A stretch of 64,000 nt of DNA from an uncultured Eubacteriales bacterium (GCA_934477125.1 CAKSOL010000005.1:140522-204521), one strand, 5' to 3'. Counted from the first letter of the stretch, positions 7,030 through 15,883 are shown. Notes: generated by a model not told the origin, from the letters alone. Numbers and translations: made by a program.

Positions 7030-7059
7030 AGCAGTAAATTAGTATTAACGGAGGTCGCA

Positions 7060-7527
7060 ATGGAGCTGATTGTAAAACAGTTTTCGGAATTAAGCGCGCA
7101 AGAACTGTTTGAAATATATAAACTGCGTGTTTCGGTCTTTGTAGTGGAGCAAAAATGTCCCTATCAGGAGGTGGACGACGCAGATAGAGTCGCCTACCAT
7201 ATTTGGCTCAAAGGTGAGGACGGCATTAAAGCCTATGCAAGGGTACTCCCGGCTGGCATAACATTCCCGACCGCGTCGATAGGTCGCGTTATTGCGGTCA
7301 AGCGCCGCTGCGGACTCGGCAGCAAAATCGTTTCAGCGGCAATCCGTACAGCCGAAACCGAACTCAATGCAGATGAAATCACCATCGAGGCACAGGTCTA
7401 TGCACGCTCGCTGTATGAAAAGTTAGGCTTCCGGCAAACCTCCGAAGAATTTTCGGAGGACGGAATCCCGCATATTCAAATGCGGAGAAAGCGACAGTCA
7501 CACCCCGGCGGCGACGGAAACGGTTAA
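7060..7527 (+). CDS. GNAT-family N-acetyltransferase, ElaA-like
   Basis: A 155-residue GNAT enzyme resembling ElaA. It begins ELSAQELFEIYKLRVSVFVV, followed by EQKCPYQEVDDAD, the acetyl-CoA-binding stretch SIGRVIAVKRRCGLGSKIV, and the C-terminal ARSLYEKLGFRQTSEEF motif. It should transfer an acetyl group from acetyl-CoA to an unidentified amine. The ATG at 7060 follows GGAGG; the frame open from 6838 covers the hairpin block and is not coding. It lies 36 bases before the NimA-like gene, so they may share a transcript. Confidence 0.85.
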   Translation: MELIVKQFSELSAQELFEIYKLRVSVFVVEQKCPYQEVDDADRVAYHIWLKGEDGIKAYARVLPAGITFPTASIGRVIAVKRRCGLGSKIVSAAIRTAETELNADEITIEAQVYARSLYEKLGFRQTSEEFSEDGIPHIQMRRKRQSHPGGDGNG

Positions 7528-7563
7528 GAGCAGATATAAAAAGTACAAAGGGAGATAAATACA

Positions 7564-8040
7564 ATGTTCAGAGACATTCGCAGGAAAAAGAATGAAATCA
7601 ATATTGACGCGGCAAAAGTGCTTTTGCTGTCCTGCCGGCGCGGTGTGCTTGCCGTAAACGGCGACGACGGCTATCCTTATGCGATACCGATAAATTATGT
7701 CTATGACGCGGACGCCGGGAAGATATATTTCCACGGTGCAAAGGTAGGTCATAAGGTTGACGCTCTGCGCGCCTGTGACAAGGTGTGCTTTACGGTTTAC
7801 GGAAACGAAACCGTAAAGGAGGAAACGTGGGCGCCATTTATGCAGAGTGTGGTCGTATTCGGCAGATGCCGCCTGGTTGAACCCGGCGAAAACGCTATTG
7901 CACTGCTAAAGAAATTAGCAATGAAATATTACCCTGATGAGCAGCTTGCCGATAAGGAAATCGCCCGCGCCGGCAAAGCGGCGCAGATGTTTGAAATCGA
8001 GATTGAGCATCTCAGCGGCAAGGAAGTGCAGGAAAAGTAA
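7564..8040 (+). CDS. NimA-like pyridoxamine 5'-phosphate oxidase-fold flavoprotein
   Basis: A 158-residue split-barrel protein. It starts with the FRDIRRKKNEI segment, then RGVLAVNGDDGYPYAIPINY, IYFHGAKVGHKVD and VVVFGRCRLVE. This is the pattern of the FMN-binding NimA/pyridoxamine-oxidase group, some of which reduce 5-nitroimidazoles and others small nitro or quinone compounds. The true substrate cannot be read from sequence. A GGGAG site precedes the ATG. The stop at 8038-8040 is followed by the pnuC promoter. Confidence 0.85.
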   Translation: MFRDIRRKKNEINIDAAKVLLLSCRRGVLAVNGDDGYPYAIPINYVYDADAGKIYFHGAKVGHKVDALRACDKVCFTVYGNETVKEETWAPFMQSVVVFGRCRLVEPGENAIALLKKLAMKYYPDEQLADKEIARAGKAAQMFEIEIEHLSGKEVQEK

Positions 8041-8082
8041 ATCCTGTTTACCGGATAATATACGGATTATTACGAAAATCTC

Positions 8083-8116
8083 TTGACAAAACGATTGAAA
8101 CAGCGTTTACTAATAT
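8083..8116 (+). promoter_or_regulatory. Promoter of the pnuC leader
   Basis: TTGACA at 8083-8088. The -10 is not unique: TTTACT (8106, 17-base spacer) or TAATAT (8111, longer spacer). Confidence 0.5.
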
Positions 8117-8125
8117 ACACTTCTT

Positions 8126-8251
8126 GCCCGGAACAAGAGGTTCGGGCATAATTTAATATGGTTATTACTGCCACCGGGTAGTGGAATGCAAAGCATTCGT
8201 TTACACATCGTCAGGTCTTAGAAGATGTGTATGCGGATGCTTGTTTTTTTG
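8126..8251 (+). promoter_or_regulatory. Structured pnuC leader ending in a terminator: candidate riboswitch/attenuator
   Basis: In order: a stem GCCC-GAAC/GTTCGGGC with one bulged G (8126-8147); a stem ACTGCC/GGGTAGT; a perfect GAATGC/GCATTC hairpin; and a long terminator whose left arm (from AAGCATTCG, about 8194) overlaps that hairpin and pairs with GATGTGTATGCGGATGCTT, then T7. The GAATGC hairpin and the terminator exclude each other, as in a ligand-controlled switch. I looked for the TPP, preQ1, cobalamin and FMN landmarks and did not find them. The gene it controls suggests a nicotinamide or NAD-related ligand. Confidence 0.6.
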
Positions 8252-8262
8252 GAGGTTTTCTG

Positions 8263-8970
8263 ATGAAAAGCGTAAAAAGACTTATAAGCTATTTTTCAAA
8301 GGGTGAACTCGTGCTTTGGTGTTCGTCCGTAATCCTTATCGCGGTATCGTTCTGTGTATTCGACCGCGAGAACTTTCTTACCTTGGCGGCTTCTATTATC
8401 GGCGTTACGTCTCTTATCTTTAATGCCAAAGGAAATCCGTTCGGGCAATTTCTGATGGTAATATTCAGTCTGCTTTACGGGATTATTTCGTTTACATTCT
8501 CTTATTACGGCGAAATGCTCACCTATCTCGGAATGACGATGCCTATGGCAATATTCGCTCTTATCTCGTGGCTGAAAAATCCGCACAACGGCAACAAAGC
8601 GGAGGTAAAGGTCAACAGCCACGGCAAAAAGGAAATCGTGTTTATGTGGATACTGGCTGCCATAGTGATCGTCGCCTTTTATTTCGTTTTGGACGCTTTC
8701 AATACCGCAAACATCGTGCCGAGTACAATTTCTGTCACAACAAGCTTTGTCGCCGTTTACCTGACCTTCCGGAGAAGTCCGTTTTTTGCACTCGGGTATG
8801 CCGCAAACGATGTGGTTTTAATCGTTTTATGGGTTTTGGCAAGTATTGCGGACACACGCTATATTTCGGTCGTCGTCTGCTTTGCCGCATTCCTCGTCAA
8901 TGACATATACGGATTTCTGAACTGGCGGAAAATGAAAGAACGCCAAAAGGCGGATATTGCAAAGGCATAA
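8263..8970 (+). CDS. pnuC: PnuC-family vitamin-precursor transporter
   Basis: A 235-residue membrane protein with about seven helices and PnuC features: GVTSLIFNAKGNPFGQFLM, the YGEMLTYLGMTMP stretch, a central hydrophilic loop with NGNKAEVKV, and a C-terminal FLVNDIYGFLNWRKM. PnuC proteins move nicotinamide riboside across the membrane by facilitated diffusion; close relatives carry thiamine or riboflavin. I use the ATG at 8263 after GGAGG, because the frame open from 8227 runs through the terminator hairpin. No riboside kinase is adjacent. Expression is probably set by the leader at 8126-8251. Confidence 0.85.
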   Translation: MKSVKRLISYFSKGELVLWCSSVILIAVSFCVFDRENFLTLAASIIGVTSLIFNAKGNPFGQFLMVIFSLLYGIISFTFSYYGEMLTYLGMTMPMAIFALISWLKNPHNGNKAEVKVNSHGKKEIVFMWILAAIVIVAFYFVLDAFNTANIVPSTISVTTSFVAVYLTFRRSPFFALGYAANDVVLIVLWVLASIADTRYISVVVCFAAFLVNDIYGFLNWRKMKERQKADIAKA

Positions 8971-9038
8971 ATGCTGAGAGCGTTTTTAAGGATAGCCGTA
9001 TACTCGCATATCAACTTTTTATAATAATCTTATGTGAT

Positions 9039-9074
9039 AAAAATATGGTGCAGCACTGCTTGCGCCATATTTTT
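9039..9074 (+). terminator. Terminator after pnuC
   Basis: AAAAATATGGTGCA/TGCGCCATATTTTT hairpin with an eight-base loop and a run of T. Confidence 0.8.
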
Positions 9075-9124
9075 ATTTCCTTACTTTAAAAATGCAGAAA
9101 ATGCAAAAATTTTTTGTAAACCTA

Positions 9125-9153
9125 TTGACAATCGCCGACAGCCTCACTATAAT
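9125..9153 (+). promoter_or_regulatory. Promoter of the marR-ABC exporter operon
   Basis: TTGACA at 9125-9130, a 17-base spacer, and TATAAT at 9148-9153. Confidence 0.85.
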
Positions 9154-9162
9154 AACAGATAT

Positions 9163-9174
9163 TCTAATTTTAGA
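9163..9174. promoter_or_regulatory. Candidate MarR operator
   Basis: The palindrome TCTAATTTTAGA lies 10-20 bases after the -10 box, close to the expected transcript start, where a repressor would block initiation. Binding by the adjacent MarR protein is inferred. Confidence 0.45.
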
Positions 9175-9197
9175 GTTTCTACGATTGGAGAATAAAT

Positions 9198-9665
9198 ATG
9201 AATAATTGGAATTACACGGCATCGAAGATATTCAACAACGCAAACCGATTTATCGAGGCGTATCATGCCGTATTGCAGCCGATTTGCAAGGATACAGGGT
9301 TGCCGCCGATGGCTGTTGACATTCTGATGTTTCTTGCAAACAATCCGGACAGCAATACGGCAGGAGACATTTGTCGGTGCAGAGGACTTAAAACCGGTAT
9401 TGTGTCCGTTCATATCGACCGACTTGTCAACGAGGGACTGCTCTCGCGGCAGGCGGTTCCCGGTGACCGAAGAAAAACACGGCTCGTCTGCACGGAAGCT
9501 GCAAGCGGCATTATTGAAAAAGGCCGCGAACTGCAAAAATGCTTTGCACAAAGGCTGCTTGCAGGAATGTCAGGCACGGATATCGACGTGTTTCATCACT
9601 GTCTGACGGTTCTCGGCGACAATATTGACGAAATTCGCAAAAACGGATTTTCAACGAAAGAATAG
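9198..9665 (+). CDS. MarR-family transcriptional regulator
   Basis: A 155-residue winged-helix regulator. The helix-turn-helix (about 45-95) contains TAGDICRCRGLKTGIVSVHI and the wing VPGDRRKTRLV with the conserved DRR; flanking helices form the dimer. It is first in an operon with two ABC exporter genes, ending nine bases before the first. It most likely represses that operon through the palindrome at 9163 and is released by a transported compound. Cys71 and Cys73, in CRCRG, could be redox sensitive; that is speculation. Confidence 0.88.
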   Translation: MNNWNYTASKIFNNANRFIEAYHAVLQPICKDTGLPPMAVDILMFLANNPDSNTAGDICRCRGLKTGIVSVHIDRLVNEGLLSRQAVPGDRRKTRLVCTEAASGIIEKGRELQKCFAQRLLAGMSGTDIDVFHHCLTVLGDNIDEIRKNGFSTKE

Positions 9666-9674
9666 GAGATAATC

Positions 9675-11429
9675 ATGTTCAAGCTACTGAAAAATATGCG
9701 CCGAAAAGAAAAACTGATGGCGCTTCTTTGTTTGGTGTTCGTTGTAGCACAGGTTTATTTTGACCTGCGTCTGCCGGATTATATGACCGAGCTGACCACG
9801 CTCATCATGACCTCTGGCACCACATCGGATATTGTGAATGTCGGGCTGAAAATGCTCGGCTGCACGACGGCGAGCGCTGTGCTTGCCATCGCCTGCGGCT
9901 TTCTTGCCGCAAAGACCGCATCCGGTTTTAGCTTTGCTGTTCGGGATAAGCTGTTTCGTCATGTTATGGATATCGGCAGTGAAGAAATGCAGGACTTCTC
10001 TATCCCCAGTCTGATAACCCGAACCACCAACGATATTACGCAGATTCAAATGATCGTTGCAATGGGTCTGCAAATGTTGATAAAAGCCCCCATTATGGCA
10101 GTCTGGGCAGTTATCAAAATTCTCGGCAAGAGCTGGGAGCTTTCCGCCGTAACTGCCGCATTCGTTGTGGTGCTGTTTGTTACAGTCCTGCTTATCATGA
10201 GTTCCTGCATTCCGCGCTTCCGCCTCGTCCAGAAAATGACAGATAAAATCAACCGTGTAGCCCGTGAAAACCTGACCGGCATCAATGTGGTACATGCCTT
10301 CAATGCCGAGGAGTTTCAGAACAAAAAATTCGACGGTCCGAGCCGCGGCATGATGGAACTGCAGATGAAAAACCAAAAGCTGTTTGCGCTTATGCAGCCG
10401 ACGATGACGCTCGGTATGAACGGGCTGGCTCTGGCAATCTATTGGCTCGGTGCGGCATTGGTGAGCAATATCGCGGTCACCGATATGAGCGCGCGTTTAG
10501 CTATGTTCAGTGAGGTGCTTGTATTCAGCACCTATGCAACCTATGTCGTGATGTCTTTTATGATGCTGGCGATGATCTTCATGCTGCTGCCGCAGGCTCA
10601 GGTATCCGCCGAGCGTATCAACGCGGTGCTGAATCGGGATGTGTCAATCCGCGAAGGCAGCGTTCAAAACGGCAAGGAAACCGGTACGGTTGAGTTCCGG
10701 AATGTTTCCTTCCGCTATCCCCACGCCTCTGAAGATGAACTGATTGATGTTGATTTCAAGCTGAACAAGGGCGAAACCCTTGCAATCATCGGTGCAACCG
10801 GCAGTGGTAAGACTACGCTGGTCAGCCTGATACCCCGCTTTTATGACGCAACAAGCGGCGAGGTATTGATAGACGGCGTCAACGTCAAGGATTATACCTT
10901 TGACGCACTGTATGATAAACTGGGATATGTCACGCAGAAAGCGGTTCTGTTCTCCGGCACTATACGGGATAACGTGCTTTTCGGCGAAAGTGCCGACGAT
11001 GCGGACGGGGCAAGACTGAACGATGCTATAGAACTTTCGCAGGCTAAGGAATTTGTTGACAAATTGCCTGAAGGTACGGAATACGAGATCGCGCAGCTCG
11101 GCCGCAATGTATCCGGCGGTCAGAAGCAACGCCTTTCTATCGCCCGTGCACTGGCAAGAAAGCCCGAAATTCTAATCTTTGACGACTCGTTCTCGGCGCT
11201 TGACTATCGGACAGATGCAAAGCTGCGCGAGGGTCTGAACGAACAGCTTCACGGCACGACAAAAATCATTGTTGCCCAGCGTATCAGCACCATCCGCCAC
11301 GCAGACAAAATCATCGTTCTTGACCGCGGAGAGATGGTTGGAATGGGAACGCACGAAGAACTGATGAAGAACTGCCGTGTCTACCGTGAGATTGCCACAT
11401 CACAGCTCAGTGCTGCGGAGCTGGCATAA
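9675..11429 (+). CDS. ABC exporter half-transporter, subunit 1 (degenerate ATP site)
   Basis: A 584-residue half-transporter: a six-helix exporter domain (about 1-310) followed by an ATPase domain. Walker A is GATGSGKTT (373-381), the signature is NVSGGQKQRLS, and Walker B is IFDDSFSALD, where D504 replaces the usual catalytic Glu. This is the degenerate-site partner of heterodimeric multidrug exporters of the BmrCD/LmrCD/TM287-288 type. The transmembrane part has the QDFSIPSLITRTTNDITQIQ coupling region. It pairs with the next gene, 14 bases downstream. Substrate unknown; the MarR regulator suggests a toxic amphiphile or drug. Confidence 0.92.
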   Translation: MFKLLKNMRRKEKLMALLCLVFVVAQVYFDLRLPDYMTELTTLIMTSGTTSDIVNVGLKMLGCTTASAVLAIACGFLAAKTASGFSFAVRDKLFRHVMDIGSEEMQDFSIPSLITRTTNDITQIQMIVAMGLQMLIKAPIMAVWAVIKILGKSWELSAVTAAFVVVLFVTVLLIMSSCIPRFRLVQKMTDKINRVARENLTGINVVHAFNAEEFQNKKFDGPSRGMMELQMKNQKLFALMQPTMTLGMNGLALAIYWLGAALVSNIAVTDMSARLAMFSEVLVFSTYATYVVMSFMMLAMIFMLLPQAQVSAERINAVLNRDVSIREGSVQNGKETGTVEFRNVSFRYPHASEDELIDVDFKLNKGETLAIIGATGSGKTTLVSLIPRFYDATSGEVLIDGVNVKDYTFDALYDKLGYVTQKAVLFSGTIRDNVLFGESADDADGARLNDAIELSQAKEFVDKLPEGTEYEIAQLGRNVSGGQKQRLSIARALARKPEILIFDDSFSALDYRTDAKLREGLNEQLHGTTKIIVAQRISTIRHADKIIVLDRGEMVGMGTHEELMKNCRVYREIATSQLSAAELA

Positions 11430-11443
11430 GGGAGGTAAGAAAA

Positions 11444-13219
11444 ATGAAACGAAAAGATACAAAAAGCGGCGTTAGCTCGGCCATTCCGAGAATTGCCGGA
11501 TATATGCGTTCAAGCATGGGAATCATTATTGCCGCACTGGTTCTTGCCGCCCTCAGCGCCGTTATGACGATTATAGGACCTGATAAGATAGGCCGAATCG
11601 CAACGCTGATGTCGGACGGACTGACCGGCAGTATCGACCTCGCGGCAATCGCAAAAATCGGTATTTTTCTTGCCGTCATTTATATACTCAGCGCGCTTTT
11701 CAGTTTTATTCAGCACTACACGATGTCTGTCGTTACGCTGAAAATGTCCTACCGTATGCGGGGAGAGCTGTCTGAGAAGATCAACAAAGTTCCGCAGAAA
11801 TATTTCAACACCACCTCACAGGGCGACATTCTCAGCCGCATTACAAACGATGTGTCCACCTTGCAGCAGGGGCTGACAAACAGTATGCCGACGATTATCA
11901 GCGCCGCAACGCAGTTTGTCGGCTGCCTGATTATGATGTTCGTCACCGAATGGCGTCTCGCCCTCATTTCCATTGGCGTGACCCTTGTTGGCATGCTTCT
12001 GACGGTTCTGATCATGTCCAAATCGCAGCGCTTTTTCTCCGCACGGCAAAAGAGCCTCGGTAAACTTAACGGATATGTTGAGGAAATGTATTCCGGTCAT
12101 GAGGTTGTGCGAATCAGCCGAGCAGAACGGAAGGTCTGCGCAAAGTTTGACACGCTTAATGCCGCTGTCTACGACGCAAACTGGAAGTCGCAGTTCCTCT
12201 CCGGCATCATGCAGCCGCTTATGAACATTATCGGCAACATTGCCTATGTCGCCGTCTGCGTTTTCGGCTCGATTCTTGCCATGAACGGCACAATCGAGTT
12301 CGGAGTGATTGTTTCCTTTATACTCTATGTCCGTCTGTTTACCTCGCCGCTGACGCAGATTGCGCAAGGCATGACGAATATGCAGACGGTGTCCGCCTCT
12401 GCGCACCGCATTTTCGACTTCCTTGAAAGCGAGGAAATGCCCGACGAGAGCGAGAAAACGACCTCCCTTACCGATGTTCAAGGCACGGTCAGCTTTAAGC
12501 ATGTCCGTTTCAGCTATCCCGATATGCCGGATAAGATTATTATTAAAGACTTTTCCGCCGAGGTTCATCCCGGTCAGAAGGTCGCTATCGTCGGTCCGAC
12601 CGGAGCCGGAAAAACAACCATGGTCAACCTGCTGATGCGCTTCTTTGAGATTAACAGCGGCACCATTAAGATAGACGGAGTTCCGATTTCCGAAATGAGC
12701 CGTGAAAATGTGCATATGCTGTTCAGTATGGTTTTGCAGGACACCTGGCTCTTTGAGGGAACGGTTCGGGAAAATCTCGTCTACAACATGGAGGGTATCA
12801 CCGACGCACAGCTTGAAGAAGTCTGCCGCGCCTGCGGACTGGACAAATTCGTTCACACACTGCCGCAGGGCTTTGACACCGTTCTTTCAGAAAGTGCCAG
12901 CATCTCCGCCGGGCAGAAACAGTTGCTCACCATTGCCCGTGCCATGCTGCAAAATGCCCCTATGCTGATTCTTGACGAAGCGACATCCTCTGTTGATACC
13001 CGAACTGAGCTTTTAATTCAGCGCGCCATGGATGAGCTCACGAAAGGTCGCACCAGCTTTGTGATCGCACACCGCCTTTCCACCATCAAAAACGCCGACC
13101 TCATCCTTGTTATGCGCGACGGTGATGTAATTGAGAGCGGAACGCATGAGGAGCTGATGCAGCGCGGTGGCTTCTACGCCGACCTGTATAACAGTCAGTT
13201 TGAAGATAAAATTGCTTAA
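11444..13219 (+). CDS. ABC exporter half-transporter, subunit 2 (consensus Walker B)
   Basis: A 591-residue partner of the preceding gene. Six membrane helices are followed by an ATPase domain with Walker A GPTGAGKTT (384-392), the altered signature SISAGQKQLLT, Walker B ILDEATSSVD with catalytic E512, and an H-loop in VIAHRLSTI. The altered signature here faces the degenerate Walker B of subunit 1, so one ATP site is impaired and the other, formed by this Walker B and the normal signature of subunit 1, is active. The complementary changes show they form a heterodimer. Confidence 0.92.
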   Translation: MKRKDTKSGVSSAIPRIAGYMRSSMGIIIAALVLAALSAVMTIIGPDKIGRIATLMSDGLTGSIDLAAIAKIGIFLAVIYILSALFSFIQHYTMSVVTLKMSYRMRGELSEKINKVPQKYFNTTSQGDILSRITNDVSTLQQGLTNSMPTIISAATQFVGCLIMMFVTEWRLALISIGVTLVGMLLTVLIMSKSQRFFSARQKSLGKLNGYVEEMYSGHEVVRISRAERKVCAKFDTLNAAVYDANWKSQFLSGIMQPLMNIIGNIAYVAVCVFGSILAMNGTIEFGVIVSFILYVRLFTSPLTQIAQGMTNMQTVSASAHRIFDFLESEEMPDESEKTTSLTDVQGTVSFKHVRFSYPDMPDKIIIKDFSAEVHPGQKVAIVGPTGAGKTTMVNLLMRFFEINSGTIKIDGVPISEMSRENVHMLFSMVLQDTWLFEGTVRENLVYNMEGITDAQLEEVCRACGLDKFVHTLPQGFDTVLSESASISAGQKQLLTIARAMLQNAPMLILDEATSSVDTRTELLIQRAMDELTKGRTSFVIAHRLSTIKNADLILVMRDGDVIESGTHEELMQRGGFYADLYNSQFEDKIA

Positions 13220-13244
13220 TAAAAAGCAAGGTAAATAAGCGCAC

Positions 13245-13279
13245 AAAAAGAACCTGCTTCCATACACGGAAGCAGGTTC
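13245..13279 (-). terminator. Terminator between the ABC and dehydrogenase operons
   Basis: A twelve-base perfect stem GAACCTGCTTCC/GGAAGCAGGTTC with a six-base loop. Five T follow on the minus strand, so it serves the SDR operon; it may also stop the exporter transcript. Confidence 0.75.
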
Positions 13280-13304
13280 AGCTTATATTACATTATTCTT
13301 CTTA

Positions 13305-14018
13305 CTAATACGGCAGCGGTGAAAGATTTTCACCGTCAATTTCAATAAACGTTTCTTTTCTCCGTTCACCCTCTGCTAAATTAAATAATACAAAGGCTGT
13401 TTTGTCCGGCTCCTGCTTCGGCGCATTCTCGCCGGATTTTCCTGCTAATCCCTGAGGAGTTATCATCCAGCCCGGATGAACAGAGTACACTTTTACACCT
13501 TTGTCAGCATAGGAATTCTGAAGAAGTTTACTCGCCATATTCTGTGCCGCTTTTGACATACAATATCCATATTCACACACACGTTCTGCGTTTTTTATTG
13601 AGCCTGCCTCGGAAGATATGTTTATGACGGTCTTTAAATTCGACACCTCAACATACGGCATAAATGCCTTTGTTACTTTTAGCATGCCTACGGAATTAAC
13701 TTCATATTGCGGTATAAATTTCTCAAAATCAAAATCTTTATCATCTAATTTCAAACGGTCTCTGTCAAGCCATATTCCAGCATTATTAACCAACAAATCC
13801 ACAGTATCTGACTGTAAAGCGTTTGCTGCGGCAACACAGTCGTTATAATCGGTTACATCGCATTTTTTAACAGTTAAATTATCGTTATGCAACTTATTTA
13901 ATTCTGTGAAATTTGAAATTTCTAATGCCAGAACGTTATATTTTCGCTTTAGCGCCTCTTTGACAAGAGAAAATCCGAGACCCTGACCTGCCCCCGTTAC
14001 AACGGCTGTTTTATTCAT
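13305..14018 (-). CDS. Short-chain dehydrogenase/reductase
   Basis: A 237-residue SDR with the classical motifs: TGAGQGLG (NAD(P) binding) at 8-15, LLVNNAGIW, the catalytic Ser in ISSEAGS, YGYCMSKAA with the YxxxK pair, and HPGWMITPQG. It oxidises an alcohol or reduces a carbonyl with NAD(P)(H); the substrate is unknown. Its start overlaps the end of the zinc dehydrogenase by eight bases, so the two are translated together and probably act in one short pathway, perhaps of sugars or polyols. A divergent AraC-type regulator gene lies upstream of the pair. Confidence 0.88.
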   Translation of the reverse strand: MNKTAVVTGAGQGLGFSLVKEALKRKYNVLALEISNFTELNKLHNDNLTVKKCDVTDYNDCVAAANALQSDTVDLLVNNAGIWLDRDRLKLDDKDFDFEKFIPQYEVNSVGMLKVTKAFMPYVEVSNLKTVINISSEAGSIKNAERVCEYGYCMSKAAQNMASKLLQNSYADKGVKVYSVHPGWMITPQGLAGKSGENAPKQEPDKTAFVLFNLAEGERRKETFIEIDGENLSPLPY

Positions 14019-15000
14019 CGCATTTCACCAGTCCTTTTATAAAATTATCGGTATGATTTTCCATATCATAATTTGCCTTGTCAAATTCATCCATAGAGTA
14101 AATTTTATTAGCTGCTCCGGTAAATTTCCATAAGCCCTTTGATATTAAATCGAGTCCTCTTCTACAAAGCTCAGTTTCAAATTCAATGCGTCTTTCGTGG
14201 CAATTTATAAGTTCAAACGCCTTCATATTCCAAAGCTTAAAGTCTACCGTTCGCATTCCGTCGTTATGAAATCCGCCGACTCCTACCCTGCCGTGTGCAC
14301 ACACAAGCGCGCCCGCAAGTTCCAGACCGCTCGGAGTACCGGCAAATTCCATAACATTTTGAAAGCCTATATGGAAAATATCCGTTTTATGTCCGTCGCG
14401 TTTCAAATCGGGACTTTCCCATGTTTTCCAATTCAGATAAAATGATTTTTCCAGCTCATCCGGATGAAGAACAACATCGGCACCGTATCTGAGCGCATTT
14501 TCCCTTGCTTCCGGTCTCAAATCGATTGCGGTTACTTTTCCGTATCCCATAGTTTTAAACATAGATATCATACCAAGTCCCATATATCCGGCTCCGACCA
14601 CAACTATTTCGTCATCAAGCAGCCGCGGCATCATTCTTGAGCCCACACTCATAAGACAGCCTATCGGTTCAACAACTGCATCCTCATCAGCTATATTTTT
14701 AGGAATAATCATTGTTTTATCGGGTTCCATAACGATATACTCTCTGTAACCGCCGCCGCCGAGACCGGTTACTCTGTCGCCCGTTTTAAATCCGACAACA
14801 TTTTTTCCTACATCGGCAACATATCCCATCGTTTCATGACCAAATTCTTCTCCGCCCTGCGCAGTAGACCAGGGATACCACTCAGAATGGCACATTCCCG
14901 TGTACTTAACCTTTACAAGAATCTGATTATCATTGATACGGGGAATATCCGTTTCAACAATTTTGCTCTTTCTCGGTCCAACCATTACAATTTTTTTCAT
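14011..15000 (-). CDS. Zinc-containing medium-chain dehydrogenase
   Basis: A 329-residue alcohol/polyol dehydrogenase-like protein. MCHSEWYPW carries the catalytic-site Cys and GGEEFGHETMGYV the His-Glu pair. GDRVTGLGGGGYREY, VVEPIGCLMS and the Rossmann motif VVGAGYMGLG follow. The structural-zinc four-Cys lobe common in alcohol dehydrogenases is not evident, which points to a sugar or polyol enzyme. I prefer the ATG at 15000, preceded by AAGGAG, to the one at 15018. It is first in an operon with the SDR gene. Confidence 0.85.
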   Translation of the reverse strand: MKKIVMVGPRKSKIVETDIPRINDNQILVKVKYTGMCHSEWYPWSTAQGGEEFGHETMGYVADVGKNVVGFKTGDRVTGLGGGGYREYIVMEPDKTMIIPKNIADEDAVVEPIGCLMSVGSRMMPRLLDDEIVVVGAGYMGLGMISMFKTMGYGKVTAIDLRPEARENALRYGADVVLHPDELEKSFYLNWKTWESPDLKRDGHKTDIFHIGFQNVMEFAGTPSGLELAGALVCAHGRVGVGGFHNDGMRTVDFKLWNMKAFELINCHERRIEFETELCRRGLDLISKGLWKFTGAANKIYSMDEFDKANYDMENHTDNFIKGLVKCDE

Positions 15001-15119
15001 AAAATAGCTCCTTTGCAATTTGTTGAAAAAATTATAATGTATAAAACCCTAAAAATGAATAGAAAAACCCTATATAAATATGGACAAATCAGACTCAGTG
15101 ATATATAATACGCTCAGAG

Positions 15120-15873
15120 GTGAAAATATTGAAGGTTATTGCTATGGGAAGAACCGCCGATTTGATTTTTTCCTGCGTCGAACATAAGCACGATGAGTGG
15201 GAAATTGTAATCGTCACATACGGCAACGGAAAGTTATACGCAGAAAACAATATAATCGATTTTTCAAAAAAACAGCGTTTACGCCGTACCTCCGGGAGTT
15301 TTACATAAAAGCATTTCAAAGAACGGATTTGAAGATACATACATAAGAATCAAAGAGTTAAATCTGCCGGCAGACAGTATAACGCATATAAATCCGGGAA
15401 CCGAAGATTTTGTAGAATTATCAAAAATTCTATATAGGACATACTATAAAAACAATAATCACTATAATAGCTCCGTATATACACTTACGGATGCTTTGAT
15501 ATCGCTTTTGACCGACACGGTAAATGAAAATTGCATATATTCATTCACAGCGGCTGTACGGGATTATTTAAATTCCAATTTCAGCAATACAAAGCTAAAC
15601 TCATTTGTTATATCAGAGGCATTTGGCTATAACTATGAGTATCTGAGCAGATGCTTCAAGGAGGATTTCGGCGCAACGCCGATGCAATTCCTTAATTCAC
15701 TGAGAATCAAACACGCAAAGGCTCTTTTAAGCAGCAGACAAAAATACTCCGTTGAAAAAATATCTATATTTTGCGGCTTTTCGGATAAATTCTATTTTTC
15801 CCGTGCATTTAAAAAAGCAACGGGTTATTCGCCCGTTAAATACCGCCAAATAAATTCAATTTATAATTTATAA
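15120..15873 (+). pseudogene. AraC-family regulator interrupted by a frameshift in an A7 run
   Basis: The first frame gives IFSCVEHKHDEWEIVIVTYG (cupin-like sensor start) to DFSKK, then stops. From the A run at 15266-15272 the next frame continues without a break: NSVYAVPPGVLHKSI and then the C-terminal pair of helix-turn-helix units (EAFGYNYEYLSRCFKEDFG, KISIFCGFSDKFYFSRAFKK, TGYSPVKYR). One A fewer would restore a full-length protein of about 250 residues. The start is GTG 15120 or TTG 15129 (after AGAGGTG). It diverges from the dehydrogenase operon and probably controlled it. Read error, true decay and slippage-based switching are all possible. Confidence 0.8.
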
Positions 15874-15883
15874 TAAAAAGCGT

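Noticed and set aside
8126..8251. TPP riboswitch before pnuC
   Set aside because: Some PnuC relatives carry thiamine, but the conserved CTGAGA and the ACCTGATCTGGATAATGCC-type regions of the TPP switch are absent.
9684..10376. A 230-codon minus-strand open frame
   Set aside because: Antisense to the first ABC subunit; composition is that of a frame shadow (many His, Cys and Asn), with no family signs.
11816..12856. A 346-codon open frame on the minus strand
   Set aside because: It lies fully inside the second ABC exporter gene, has no ribosome site and no recognisable domain; it is a shadow of that gene.
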